Assembly: GCF_000281045.1 (NCBI RefSeq)
Contig: NW_008246076.1
Location: 171,569-235,568, forward strand
DNA length: 64,000 nt
From: Saprolegnia diclina VS20
Taxonomy: Eukaryota; Oomycota; Saprolegniomycetes; Saprolegniales; Saprolegniaceae
Reading direction: 5' to 3'
The notes beneath the pieces are model-generated. The model searched no databases. It worked only from the letters and a program-made list of their open reading frames with translations, and had not been told where the DNA came from. The translations under genes and the position numbers were made by a program. Positions 31,369 to 42,567 of the stretch are shown piece by piece. Every line of letters starts with the position of its first letter. Positions within the stretch are counted from its first letter, which is position 1.

Positions 31369-33369
31369 CTACTTGATGGTCAAGTTGGCGTTATTGGCCA
31401 CTTTGGCGTGGATCGAGATGCTCTGAATGTCCGAGAGCGCACCATCCAGCAAGTGAATGTTGGCCTCGCCATCTTGCACAACAAGGTAATACGTGGCGTT
31501 GCGCGGGTCATCCTTCCCGGTCTTGAAGCCTGCAAGAAGCGCGGCGGCGGCGGCCTCACTCATGGCGCCACTGCGCGAGTTGGTCGTCGCTGAACTCGCG
31601 GTCGACGGCGCCGACTTGGTCTGCACTTGAATCATTGTCTGCTTCTTCGCGCGCAGTTTCTTTTCTGGCAGCCCAAAGCACGTCAAATGCGTCGAGAAGA
31701 ACCATTGGAGCGTGCAGAGGCGGCGCGCCGAGAGCGTCATTGTCGGGTCGGCAACAATCGAGTCGTCTTCGTGCACATCGCTGAAGAAATCGCACAGAAT
31801 CGAGCTGCTGTTGTAGATTGCTTGGCGTGCCAACGTGTGTTTCTTGAGCAGCAGCCAGCGCTTTCGGTTGAGTCCATGGTCGAGCGCCGTGACGACCACG
31901 AGGTTGAGAAAGAGGCCGATCGCAATCGACGACACACAGCGCACGTAAAAGCTGTCAAACATGTCGACGCGGATGCCGTCGAGCGACTCGGCGCTGCCTT
32001 GCAAGTCGATAAAGGTGCTGTTGCTGTACTCGATAAACTGCGGAATGTACACTAGGACAATTGCGCTCATGTAGACACAAACGACACTCGACCAGTTGAG
32101 CCATTCCACGACTTTGGAGTGGCCCGTGAACGCCACCGTGCCAAGCAAATTCCACAAAATCTTGAGCACTTTGAGGACCGCGCAGTTGAGCCAGAGAAAG
32201 CGCGTACTCAAAAAGAACATTTGAATCGTGGGCGCAAATTGCGGCGAGAGATTGTTGTACACGTTGACGTTGCGCACAAAGATAAAGCAATTTTGCGCGT
32301 CGAGCACAATACTCAGCGAGTAGAGAAACACAAAGAGGTCCGAGTTGAAGCAAAACATGGTCGGCGAAAGCGCGTCGCTCGGGTACGGAAACAATTTCGG
32401 CGAAATGATGCGCAACATATGGGACACGAAGCCCTCGGTCGTTGTCAAGTCGACGTCACGCCAATGCACCGTGAGCCGGCTCGCAATGAAGCCACTGAGC
32501 GCAATGAAGATCGCTACAAACCGCGCGTAGAGCGCTAGCGTCGTAAACGAATTGCGCGGCTGAATAAGGCCAAGCGTATACACCGAGCCGTCGATGAACG
32601 AACTCGACGAAACCGTAATTGTCTTGGCGGTCGCGTTGTACACAAAGGTCATGTTGCAGACGCCAAACCCGAGCTCCGAAACCGGGTCGCACACGCTGCA
32701 AAAATTACGGGGATACGCCCGAAAATACGCAATATTTTGCGTTTGTGGTAGCGAAGTGTTGGCGATGACAAACTCGCGCGTAAAGCGCATGTCGACCGCC
32801 GACCGACCGGGAATGTACCCGAGGTCGATGAGCTGCGCACTGCTCATGGCGGGGGTCGCAAGATTCGCCGACTCGTCGTCCGTGAAGGCGTGCGTGACAG
32901 CGTTGCCGCGGTAGAATGTGACCGTCTCGGTCGTGGTCGCGAGGCGTGCCGTTGAGGCGGACGAGACCACGACGTTGAAATACGTATTCTGAAAGATGGC
33001 GCAGAGCGACGTGGCATTCGTGAGCGGGTACTCGCCGGCCGAAATGACGTACATCTGGTCGCTTTTGCAGCCCAAGCCGCGCACGGTCGTGTTGACGAGG
33101 AGCTGCCCGACGTTCGAGAGGTCGGCGGGTGTTCGGCCTTTGGGATAGGCGTAGATCGACGCGAGGTCCTTGGCGTAGCGCACGGACGCGACGGGAGATG
33201 CGAAAAAGTACCCGTTCCCGAGCATATCGTTGATCGCCCAGTTGTTGACGACCAAGTCGACGGCCATCGAGATGAAGACGAGGACACCGAGAAGCGGCAC
33301 GACGCGTGTGCGCACCCGCTCGACAAGCCGGGCCCAGTCGACGCCCTTGAGCGCCACCATGGTTGCCAT
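31369..33369 (-). CDS. Polytopic membrane protein of unknown function
   Basis: A single exon of 666 aa. One N-terminal membrane segment (about residues 24-44, VVPLLGVLVFISMAVDLVV) is followed by a ~230-residue, probably lumenal or extracellular domain with Cys and N-glycosylation sites (NTT, NAT, NTS, NMT, NAT). A C-terminal block then holds about five to six further membrane segments (LALYARFVAIFIALSGFIAS; LFVFLYSLSIVLD; SVVCVYMSAIVLVYIP; AIGLFLNLVVVTAL). The tail is cytosolic, with Lys-rich and Ser/Ala-rich parts. Large proteins of this layout are frequent in Saprolegniales genomes, but I know of no assigned role. Confidence 0.85.
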   Translation of the reverse strand: MATMVALKGVDWARLVERVRTRVVPLLGVLVFISMAVDLVVNNWAINDMLGNGYFFASPVASVRYAKDLASIYAYPKGRTPADLSNVGQLLVNTTVRGLGCKSDQMYVISAGEYPLTNATSLCAIFQNTYFNVVVSSASTARLATTTETVTFYRGNAVTHAFTDDESANLATPAMSSAQLIDLGYIPGRSAVDMRFTREFVIANTSLPQTQNIAYFRAYPRNFCSVCDPVSELGFGVCNMTFVYNATAKTITVSSSSFIDGSVYTLGLIQPRNSFTTLALYARFVAIFIALSGFIASRLTVHWRDVDLTTTEGFVSHMLRIISPKLFPYPSDALSPTMFCFNSDLFVFLYSLSIVLDAQNCFIFVRNVNVYNNLSPQFAPTIQMFFLSTRFLWLNCAVLKVLKILWNLLGTVAFTGHSKVVEWLNWSSVVCVYMSAIVLVYIPQFIEYSNSTFIDLQGSAESLDGIRVDMFDSFYVRCVSSIAIGLFLNLVVVTALDHGLNRKRWLLLKKHTLARQAIYNSSSILCDFFSDVHEDDSIVADPTMTLSARRLCTLQWFFSTHLTCFGLPEKKLRAKKQTMIQVQTKSAPSTASSATTNSRSGAMSEAAAAALLAGFKTGKDDPRNATYYLVVQDGEANIHLLDGALSDIQSISIHAKVANNANLTIK

Positions 33370-34641
33370 CCCGCCTTTTTATCAGTTGGAAAACGTGTCG
33401 TATTTTTCCGTATTTTTAGCCGGTCGTTGTGACCTGCGAAATAACGGCAATACCACTGCAATATATTTGTGTGTTCGGCAAATCGAAACGCACATCTTTC
33501 GGATAATGCGCGGTAGGCCTTCTCGGAGCGAGTCGTCGTTGGACATGGCGCTGCCAAAGACGACCTCGGGGCATGGGCAAGATTGCTAACAGCTCGTTGC
33601 TATCCCGCGCCGCGATCCTGTGGCGGTTGAGCCAACGACAGTTACGAAGCTGGCGCCAATAACGCTGGCAACGAAAAGCGCTCACGTCGTCATCGTTGGC
33701 GGCGTAGGCCTACGCTATATGTGTCTTGGCGCAGTGCAATAGTAGTTGCAATCGTACAGTAGAACCGTATGACGTGTGTCCGGGTGCGTGGGGCGGACAC
33801 TCGTCAAACAAGATCTGTCGGTCAGGTGCAAACACATGTTTTCAACAACAGTGGTCCAAATTGCATCCCTTACTGGTATGTACTGCACTGCAAGCATTCG
33901 CAACAAAAGTGGCATGGGTGCTACACCACACGCTCGTGGGATACGAGTCCATACCTTTTGGCTGCTACCAGCGCACCGTCCGTATTCGATTTTAGCCCTG
34001 GCAGTAGGGTATTCCGTGATCTTGTGGTTATCCGACGGAAGGAGGTGTCGCGGCGGATATCCGGTCTCCGTTTCACGCCGTGACATATTCGACAGTCAGG
34101 ACATGGAAATTTGAGCTGAGCAGGATGAGACGGGAATTTTGGAGTTGATGATGGTACCGCCCGTATCGCCATCCCCTCAAATTTCCACAAGCGCCTTGCC
34201 GCGATCTGATACATCTGTTGTCTCTTGGTGGCACTGTAGGACATATCGCACACGCTCTCTGGCAACGTAACGCGTTCGCACCGCGCATCGGGGCTGGGGC
34301 GTCGTCACCACTACTAGAAGGCCCAAACGGTCTTGAGAGCCTTCCATATTCTGTACAAGAACAAACAAGCGGACAGCGCGGCTTTCGATGCCCATGATTG
34401 TACCACCAAGTGTTGCAACCGATCACGCCGCTCAAACCCGATCACTAGTACCTTTTGCAATAGAGCACGACACGCGTTGCGGCTCGTCAGATGGACGTGG
34501 ACATCCAGACGCAGAGACCAGCTTCCCCCACCAAAACGACGCTGGCTTTCCTCCTTGTGGTTCATATGAAAGGAATAATTTGGGGCAACGACCAGCGCAA
34601 CAACAACACGCAAGTGATCACTTTTCAACTCGCTTGCATCC
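33370..34641. other. Intergenic region, no supported gene
   Basis: About 1.27 kb between divergent genes (minus start 33369, plus start 34642). Several overlapping frames of 70-150 codons occur on both strands (for example 33776-34114 +, 34314-34763 -), but none has motifs or splice partners. A CGGATAATGC sequence at about 33503 resembles part of the ATCCGGAT element. Confidence 0.45.
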
Positions 34642-35881
34642 ATGCTGCGTGCAAAGCCATTCCTTGTCAGCCTCGGGTGCCTCGCGCTTCTCGTGATCAT
34701 TTTCAACACGCTCTCGGTCGTGCACTTGGTCCAATTCGAGCGCACACTGCGCCAGGGGGACACGCCCCCCCGCTACACCCCGCGCAAGCTTCATGTTGTG
34801 ACGCTCGCCGACGACCCCCGCCCCGAGATCTGCCTCGTGGCAGCTGCCGTGCACGCGACGGGCCATCAACTGCAGGTGCTGGCGTGGAATCACTCGACGA
34901 ATTTCTTTGACAACACGTCGTGCGGCGCCCAGTGCGGCGCCAACACGGCCAACGACTTTCGCATTGGCCAGCAAAAGAAGACCCACTGGCTGCACCACTA
35001 CGTCGCGTCACACCCAGACTTGCACGACGACGACCTTCTTTTATATACGGACGCCTATGACGTGGTCGTACAAATGCCAATGGACGTGCTCACGCAGCGC
35101 TTCTTGCGCCAAACAAAAGGGCAGCGCGGCATCCTCTTCAACGCCGAGCCTACGTGTGGCGACTCGTTCACGCTCGGCGGTGACTATGGCGACCACCTGC
35201 GCGCCGCATCCTTTGATGTTCGGCTCAACACCTCGTCGCCGACGCGGTCTGTGCGCGGGTTGGACATGTGTGACGAGATCCGCGCCCGGTCCATCGCCAC
35301 CAGTGTACGTCCTTTTTCTGAGATTTGAAACGCTCGACTGATACATTGATATGATCTAGTTTGGCACAGGACCCAACTTGTTTCTTGGCTCGGGGGGTAT
35401 TCTCGGTGACGTGCGAAGCGTCCGCGCGTACCTCCGCCGCGTCAAGCAAGTGCACAAGATGCAGCAAGACGCCTATGACGCAGGGACGAGTCCGTTCTTC
35501 TTTTACGGCGACCAGATTTCGTTCCAGCTTGCGTACGTGCAGTTTCCCGAGCTCAACGCGCAGGTCGACCGCGACGGCGACATCTTCTTTGTCGTCTCGT
35601 CGAGCGTCGCGCACGGGACGTTCGAGCACCTCACGCCCCACAGCGGGTGCGCGCCGTCGTACTTTGTCAATGGCAGCGCCAGTATTCTGACTTGGAGTGG
35701 GTCGGCGCCGATTTTTTTCCATTTTCCCGGCGGCTTCAAGTTTATGTACGAGTCGTGCGCGCGTGCTGTCACGACGCACTTGGTGCAAACCGCCAAGCAG
35801 CCACCGATCATGTACGACGTCGACCGTCAACGGCCCATTGCCATCGCATCATTTTGCCCTGAATATGCACGTAGTAACTAG
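34642..35881 (+). CDS. PLOD-like glycosyltransferase, type II membrane protein
   Basis: Two exons, 34642-35304 and 35360-35881 (55-nt intron), 394 aa. An N-terminal signal anchor (PFLVSLGCLALLVIIFNTL) predicts Golgi/ER residence. The catalytic part matches the glycosyltransferase domain of procollagen lysyl hydroxylase/glucosyltransferases: LHVVTLADD..., LLLYTDAYDVVVQMP (metal-binding Asp motif), RGILFNAEPTCG, and across the intron FLGSGGILGDVRSV and GDQISFQLAYV. Such enzymes transfer glucose or galactose to hydroxylated side chains. No hydroxylase domain follows, so this is a stand-alone transferase; the acceptor is unknown. Confidence 0.88.
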
Positions 35882-36664
35882 ACTCAACAAGACAAGGTTA
35901 GACATTTTTTATCGACGAGCACAACGCCCGACCCGACGACTCTACGCGCCTTCGCTGCACCCTTTTTGGAGAGACATAGGAAGCCAGGAGATAGCTGTAA
36001 TACGCTAAACACATAGTAGGGCTGGTCTGGCACGTTATTTACATGATTTACATCCATGAAGTGGGGTAAACGAATATAGGACCAAAAAGGAGGCAAAGTA
36101 TTGTGCAATGTTTCTATGGCAACGTGATAGTCGTCGTCAAAATGAGCTCACGTTGTTGAAAGGAATAGCCATCGACAGCCACTCGTCACACCATATGACA
36201 AACGCGGGGCATGCGTGCACACAATGCTGACAATTTGCGGTGTATCTTTGGCTACCGTTGCTGCTCGGTCCTAGACGACTCCTGCGTTGTGGGCTGCAGG
36301 TCGCGACGGGTTTGCTGCCTCAACGACTGAAGAAGAGACAGCAACTGAAGAATGTTGACGGTGTGACGTTTTGCGCTGCTCGAAGTGCCCCGAGTTAACA
36401 GTTCCGACACTAACCTAACCCCAGCTGTCGTTCACGTCAACAAGATCTGGTATTATAGATTTTGCACTGCGCTCAGAACAAATCTCAGAGCCCTGGCTCG
36501 ACGCAATCGTAGCCAAGAGAAAGGCTGGGCTCTTTGCTCCTGTCAGGACTTTATGCATGTAAATACGGCATTGATCTGCGACTTTGACACCGGCGGCCGC
36601 ACATTTTTCGAGTTTGTGATTGGAAATGGAATAAATGGTATAGTTGAATAGGATCTTATGGCGG
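35882..36664. other. Intergenic spacer between convergent genes
   Basis: About 780 bp between the 3' ends of the glycosyltransferase and the double-C2 gene. No gene seen. Confidence 0.5.
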
Positions 36665-38227
36665 TTAAAGCCACATGGACGCATCGTCGGCCGCCTTGTC
36701 GTCGTGCACCATGGCGCTCGTCGACTTGGAGCGGGGGCTCATGGCCGGTCGCGGCGCCTCGGTGATCGAGAGGGACCGCGTAAAGATCTTGAGCCGCTCC
36801 ATCTCTTGCGCCTGGAGCTCTTCGCGCACGAGCTGGTCCTGCATCATCTTCTGCGTCGCGGCCAGCGTCGCCTTGTGCAGGGCAATCTCATCGCGGAGCC
36901 GAAGCACCTCGTCTTCGTCGGCTTCCTTCATCTGGTGGGCGAGCGCATGCGTCTGTTGCTGCTTGGCGAGCTCCTCCTTGAGCGACTCGATCTCGTCTTC
37001 GAGCTTGGACGCATACGCGTCCTGCGTCACGGGCTTGAACTTGTGAAATTTCTCAATCTTTGGCAGCATGAGCAACCCGTGGAGCTCGTTGACTAGCGCC
37101 CGACGCGTCGAGTCGTGCTCTATACAGGAAGTAACGAATAAGAAAGCAATCTCGAGGCGAGGAAGGGTACCCGTCTCGATGGACGGCTGGCGCGACGGCG
37201 ACGGCGGTGGGCCGGCCTTGGGCGACGATGCTGCCGGTGGCAAACTCATTTGCCGGCCGAGCTTGTTCACCAGGACGCGGCTCGACGCTTGGAGCTGCGC
37301 GATTTCCAGCTGCATCTTTTGGATCGTGGCTTCCTTCTCTTCGTCGGCGGTGACCGGCTCGGGCTTCTCGACCGTGATGGTGAGCACGAGCTGCGAGTTG
37401 ACGCGTTGCTTGCGAAACTCGTCGGGTACCGAGAGCGAGAACGACCGGCGCTTGGCCTCGTTTTGCTGCTCGAATTGCGCGAGCGGGAGCACGGTCGTAC
37501 CAATGAGGTCGTCGTCGCTCGCGCTGTCGTGGTCGTACACTTGCACGTCGAGCACTTTGGTAAACATGTCGCCTTGGGTCAAATGAAACTCGTAGCAGCA
37601 GTTGTCCCAGACCGGGTTGAGGTCTTTCGAGATGATGGGGCTCTTGTGTCGCTGCGACTCGACCGAGAAGATGACGTACGGGTCGCTCGTCGCCTTGCGA
37701 AGAAGCGCAAAGTCGGCGGCCGCCAAGTCCATCGCCTGGTGCAACTGGACCTTGAGGAGGCGGGGCACGAACGAGCCATCGACAATGTGCTCGCCAGGAA
37801 TGACCTCGATCGAAAGGTACAGCTGGCTGTTGACCTTTTGCCGTTCAAACTCGGCGGGCACGTTCAAGTTGTACGAGCGCATCTTGGCGCTGCTGTCGAG
37901 GCCGTCAATCTGCTTGGCAAACTGCGCGAGCGGGATCGCGAGCGTCCCGATAATGTCGTCGGCTGAGAGATCGTCTTCGTCCATGACCTGGATGTCGAGC
38001 ACCTTGGTGTACAAGTCGCCTTGGGTGATGTTAAAGTCGTACACGCAGCCTTCCCAGACTGGGTTGAGCTCGCGGAGGAGCACCGGCGTCTTGAAGCGCT
38101 GCCGGTCGATCGAGAGAATCACATACGGGTCGCTCGTCGCCTTGCGCAGAAGCGCAAAGTCCGCGGCCGCCAAGTCCGTCGCCTTGTGTACATGGACGCG
38201 CAGCGTGCATGGGCGGTAGGTCGCCAT
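36665..38227 (-). CDS. Double C2-domain protein with C-terminal coiled coil
   Basis: The frame is continuous from the ATG at 38227 to 36665 (520 aa), but it contains a likely 51-nt in-frame intron (37170-37120) whose removal joins IET to EHDSTRRALVNE and leaves about 503 aa. Two C2 domains lie at about residues 5-135 and 165-300; each has the calcium-loop aspartates (ATSDPYVI; ELNPVWEG / DLNPVWDN; DEDDLSADD / DHDSASDDD). The start of the two domains, DLAAADFALLRKATSDPYVI, is the same except at one or two flanking residues. After a Pro/Ser linker (SLPPAASSPKAGPPPSPSR) comes a Glu/Lys/Gln coiled coil. Likely a Ca2+-dependent phospholipid-binding trafficking or signalling adaptor. Confidence 0.9.
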   Translation of the reverse strand: MATYRPCTLRVHVHKATDLAAADFALLRKATSDPYVILSIDRQRFKTPVLLRELNPVWEGCVYDFNITQGDLYTKVLDIQVMDEDDLSADDIIGTLAIPLAQFAKQIDGLDSSAKMRSYNLNVPAEFERQKVNSQLYLSIEVIPGEHIVDGSFVPRLLKVQLHQAMDLAAADFALLRKATSDPYVIFSVESQRHKSPIISKDLNPVWDNCCYEFHLTQGDMFTKVLDVQVYDHDSASDDDLIGTTVLPLAQFEQQNEAKRRSFSLSVPDEFRKQRVNSQLVLTITVEKPEPVTADEEKEATIQKMQLEIAQLQASSRVLVNKLGRQMSLPPAASSPKAGPPPSPSRQPSIETGTLPRLEIAFLFVTSCIEHDSTRRALVNELHGLLMLPKIEKFHKFKPVTQDAYASKLEDEIESLKEELAKQQQTHALAHQMKEADEDEVLRLRDEIALHKATLAATQKMMQDQLVREELQAQEMERLKIFTRSLSITEAPRPAMSPRSKSTSAMVHDDKAADDASMWL

Positions 38228-39199
38228 GTTGCTTGTCGGCGGGTCCTGGAAATGACAAAGTGGCGGCTGCGACACAAAAATAGAAAAAGGCAGTGTATTA
38301 AAATACACTCATTATCTTGGTTTCAGTATACTTGATTGACTGGAGTGCCCCCGCTGGGCGACCCCTGTATCTAGAAACACGCCACCTCAGCCCCGCCAGC
38401 GAAAATGATCGGCGGCATTGGCCTCGCGTTCGCCGTATCTATACGCCGTTCCGAGGTGAACAACAATACAGTCTGTATAGAGAGCCCACGATGGCCGCGA
38501 TCAGATGCGAAATCAAGGGCGAGGCGCCCACCAACCTGCCGGAGGTTGGGTGGTTCTAGCCAATATCAACATTCCTCTCCCAGTCGGCGGCATGTTGCAT
38601 TTCTCGTATCAGTCTCACTGTCGAGGGTTGTCAGCACGTTGCCAGCCTGAGATTTCGTCGAAGCAGGTGGCCGACCCCCACCGCGAGAAGGTCCGAGTAC
38701 CTTGAAGAAGGGTGCGTCGACATCTTTGCTATGCGTCCGAGATCCTTGAAGTGGATCCAAGCTCTTGCTTCTGGAAAGATCGCGTTCGGTTCAGCTCGCC
38801 ACCGACAGCAAGCCGTGTCTTCACCATGTTTAGCGCGTGGGAGAAGGAATTTAACGCATGCAGAATGCAGAGCGACAACCGAGTACTGTTGCTTGGCTTG
38901 TGAGCCACGACCTCGCCACCGCGTCCCATGCAACACGCAATACTGACTGAAACGATAATACATCTTCAAAATGAGACAGATATGAGAAATGGATTCAGGT
39001 GCAATACCGGTATGCACGGCGCCAGAGTCGACCCCAAGCTACGAGGGCGTCCAGGCTCATGCACACAGTGTTCTGGGTCGCGATTCCATCGAGTCCTAGA
39101 AGCAGGAACGTTGGAGCTGTGGATTGAGTCCTTTTTCCGTACACAGAAAGTTACGGCATACAAAAGCATAGAGTGTGGATCTTTGCGAAGCGACGTGAG
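38228..39199. other. Intergenic region between divergent genes
   Basis: About 970 bp containing both promoters (C2 protein on minus, MORN protein on plus). Overlapping short frames at 38400-39000 on both strands have no recognisable content. Confidence 0.5.
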
Positions 39200-42149
39200 A
39201 TGGCGTCGACCAAGTCGCGGACAGGCCGCAAGGTGCTCGACACCAAGACGGGCAAGATCGTGGAAGAGGTGAAGGAAGACTCGATCCGCCTCCGTGTCTT
39301 TGATCCAGAGAATACAAGTGTCGCCACCAACCCGTACCGCGGCATTACCCGTGCCAACCTCCGCTTGTGCGTCAATGACTCTTCACCGACATGTGACCAA
39401 ATATATGTAGAAAGGTCGTCAACCGCCTCTTTCACTGCAATGCGTACTATGCGCGGGACCCATTTGGCAGTACGTGGACACAATGTCTATAGTAGTGTTC
39501 ATACGGTGTCTAGTGGTGCTCTGGCCGCGCGAATGGCAGCTCAAAATGATGCCCGCGACGCCCACCGAGTCGTGGTGCTACGACATCGTCGAGAGCGACG
39601 AGCCGCTGCCGTTGGACGAGGCAATGGATCCGCGCTACGAAGGATACACGGTGATTAAAGTGGCCAACGTCCCAAAAGAGGTGCAAGTTCGACAATGAAT
39701 GACATGCATCCTCAATATATGCTAGTGCACCGAGATGGACTTGCGACATTGGCTTCTCCACGGTCTCCTCATGGACTATGACCAAATCAACGACGCGAAA
39801 TTCAAGCTCTCGGTGCTGGCGAAGAAGAAGGACCTCCTCCTCGACCGTCTCGAGACCGTCGGTACCATGGAAGTGGTAGGAAACATTTGTGTGTTATTTC
39901 TTATTTTTGAAAATGTACAAAATGACAATCTGACAAATGGCAGAGCGGAAAGAAAGCCGAGCAGATTGACACGCGGCAGCAAGTCACGCGGGCCATCAAT
40001 TCGCAACAAAAGACTTTGGACAACCAAATTCAAACCACGAAAGACTGCATCAAACGCTGGACGCGGCTCTTTCTGAGCGAACCGATCACGCTGAGCTACC
40101 TCAAGGACGGCGTAGGTAGCATACTTATCCCAGCTACACTCGACTCGTTCTAGACTGAGCACCGCTTTGTCGACGCGGCCAAAGAGAACGTACGACACTC
40201 GATCTTTGCGATCGTCGCGACTTTTTTGCGGATAGGACAAGGAAAAATACCACTGGTTTGCCGATTTTAGGAGTTTGCGCGGCCAAGATCTGGCGCTCAT
40301 GGTGCGACTCTATGATTCAAAAAACAATATGACATGTTTCTTCTGTAGGCCATCAACAAACGTGACTGGGGTGACCTCCGCTTGGCCAAGACGCGGCCTG
40401 TACCGTCTGTCTCGTGCGAAGAATTCGACGACCCGTCGCTCGAAGTCAACATGCGCATGGTGCGCATCTCCCGCATCAAGCACGGTCCTGGCGGTATGTA
40501 AATGTATCAATATATCATTTTTACCTAGTTGGTATAGATTACTATGTCACGGACGACCTGCCGACCGACGACGATTTCCACTTTAGCTCGATCGACGCCA
40601 TGTACCGTGGCACTTGGGTCGACGGCACAAAGCATGACCCCAAGGCCATCGAGTACACCAACTATGGCGTCTACAAGGGCAGCTACGAGTACAACGTCCG
40701 ACGCGGCTACGGTATCATACTAAACGAAATTCATGTCGCAAAAGGACAGGGGTAGGGGTCATGGTCTATGGCCGCGGCGACGAGTATGCGGGCGACTTTG
40801 ACGTCCCCCGGTCCAAGTACGAGCTACGACCCAAGCCCGAGCCGTACCCCAAGCCCGTGCTCCCAACACAATTCCAGATCGGTGTGCCCCACGGTACGGG
40901 GACCATCAAGTTTGCAGACGGCGCCACGTACAACGCACACACATGTATGCTGCGTATTTGAGGCGAGTAGGTACGACGGCGAGATGGAGAATGGTCAGGT
41001 CACGGGCCGCGGGCGCTACGTCTCTTCCGCCGGTGTGGTTGAAGAAGGCATCTTCCTCGAAGGGCTTTTACACGGCCCGGGGTACCGCAAGGAACCCAAT
41101 GGGTATTTGGTCGCGTCACGTAACCCGAGCCCTACCCTACCCCTAGCTTGTGCGAAGAAGGTGTGTTTGAGCACGGTGTATTGAACGGGCTTGGCACGCA
41201 GACCAACCAGTACAACGACGTCTATCGCGGCTCGTTTCGAGACGGTGGGCCCCGGTGGACACTAAATTTGACTGAGGAAAGGGTGGACGCAGGCGCCAAG
41301 TGTGGCCGCGGCGTTCTTGAAGGCCACGACGGAAGTACATTGACAGCGTTTTGGTACAATGACCTGCCGTCGGGGCGTGGTGACCTCGCGTACAACCAGA
41401 CGCTGCCCTCAGATCCAGAGGTACTTTGTTTCAACTTGCACACTTTGTCGTATACCAGATGTAGACGCACGTTCGGTTTCTCTACGAAGGGTCGTTTAGT
41501 CAAGGCAAGGTCAAGGGCCGACACCGGCACATCGACGTCGACCATGCAACGATCGGGCACATTCCGTTCACAACGTATGGCAAGAGCCCGGTGCATTTGG
41601 CCTACCCCATGGCATTGGGCAGTGCGCTCTACAAGCAGCAGTGGCGTCGACACAAGTCGTCATGTTTCGAGTACAAAAGGCTATATATACCTGTAGGAAC
41701 CTCCGTCGGCGCGCCGACCGCGAAGATACGTACAAGGACGACCAAGAGCGTGCGAATCTCAAGTTGGCCTTGGACGCTCTATGCTGTTCTCATGCATGTC
41801 GACGGTGATGTAGACTGTACTACGAGCTGCTCGACGACTTTTACGAAGCGTGGGCCGATCACATTCGAGCGCTGAGCCACCCGGACGCACCGATGACCGA
41901 AGAGCAGCTCTTGCGGCAGCGCCAAGAACGGGTATCGCATTGGAGTCATTGCACTGAAAATGATGTCTTGTGAACCATTGACAATAGCTGCGGATTGGCA
42001 AACCAAAAAAGACTCTGGCGCACTTTCCGTCGTATCTCCAGCGGGTGCCACTGCGATTCAAGGATGCCATTACGCTTGGGCTCTTGGCCCATGAAAATGC
42101 CGAGGAAGAGACGCGCATGCGCCGACGCCTCGTCGTTGCATCCGAGTAG
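39200..42149 (+). CDS. MORN-repeat protein, 17 exons
   Basis: Exons that keep phase throughout: 39200-39366, 39411-39469, 39514-39680, 39726-39875, 39944-40111, 40154-40189, 40236-40301, 40349-40493, 40538-40711, 40756-40927, 40971-41102, 41147-41244, 41293-41420, 41465-41655, 41697-41729, 41814-41931, 41988-42149 (721 aa). The 41730-41813 intron is the least certain. The N-terminal third is helical (KKAEQIDTRQQVTRAINSQQ). MORN units (YxGxxxxGxxxGxG) follow: YKGSYEYNVRRGYG, YAGDFDV...GVPHGTG, YDGEMENGQVTGRG, EEGIFLEGLLHGPG, EEGVFEHGVLNGLG, YRGSFRDG and YEGSFSQGKVKG. MORN repeats bind membranes or scaffold axonemes and basal bodies. The protein may be flagellar, fitting a zoospore-forming organism (inference). 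Confidence 0.85.
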
Positions 42150-42567
42150 CCCCCAAGCTGCTGTTTAAGCTCAAGACGCAGACCATATATCAAAACCTTC
42201 TTGCTGCACCATCGCTCGAGACTTTGCCGAGAAGGACCACTGCCGACGCATGGTGTTGCGTCTTGAAGCTGGTGCTTTAGTTCTTTGATGGCTATGTAAT
42301 CGGAATACGACATCTGGAAACCAAATCTGCTACCAAATCTGCTACCAAATGTGCTACCAAATCTGCTACCAAATCTGTAACCTGTTACCAAATCTGGATA
42401 CGCCGCAACGTGAACGCAGGTTTGCGTGGTACTCCTACTCGCGGCTGGGTACTCCACCGCTTCGGTGAATGCTGCCACCAAGTCGATTGCCGAGTCGACA
42501 AGTGCGGTCTGCGCCACGTAGACCATTTGAAGCGTGTGGAATTAGATAACGTTAGGAAAACAAAGTG
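42150..42567 (-). other. Spacer with a minus-strand open frame of doubtful status
   Basis: Between the MORN gene end (42149) and the SEN2-like gene end (42568). A minus-strand frame begins with ATG at 42526 (MVYVAQTALVDSAIDLVAAF), runs through the 12-bp repeat array as RFGS units, then MSYSDYIAIKELKHQLQDA, and continues antisense into the MORN exons. The part outside the MORN gene could be a real small protein, but no start, stop or splice evidence confirms it. Confidence 0.3.
42319..42397. repeat. 12-bp tandem repeat, unit CTACCAAATCTG
   Basis: About six units of CTACCAAATCTG with small changes (one has GTG in place of CTG, the last two are interrupted by TAACCTG). The unit is a multiple of three, so on the minus strand it reads as Arg-Phe-Gly-Ser repeats. 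Confidence 0.85.

Noticed and set aside
33776-34114. 112-codon plus-strand frame with some hydrophobic stretches
   Set aside because: Several frames overlap here on both strands and none is consistent; likely non-coding spacer.
34314-34763. 149-codon minus-strand frame
   Set aside because: Overlaps the start of the glycosyltransferase gene in antisense and has no recognisable content.
37250-37966. 238-codon plus-strand frame over the C2 gene
   Set aside because: Antisense to two well-defined C2 domains.
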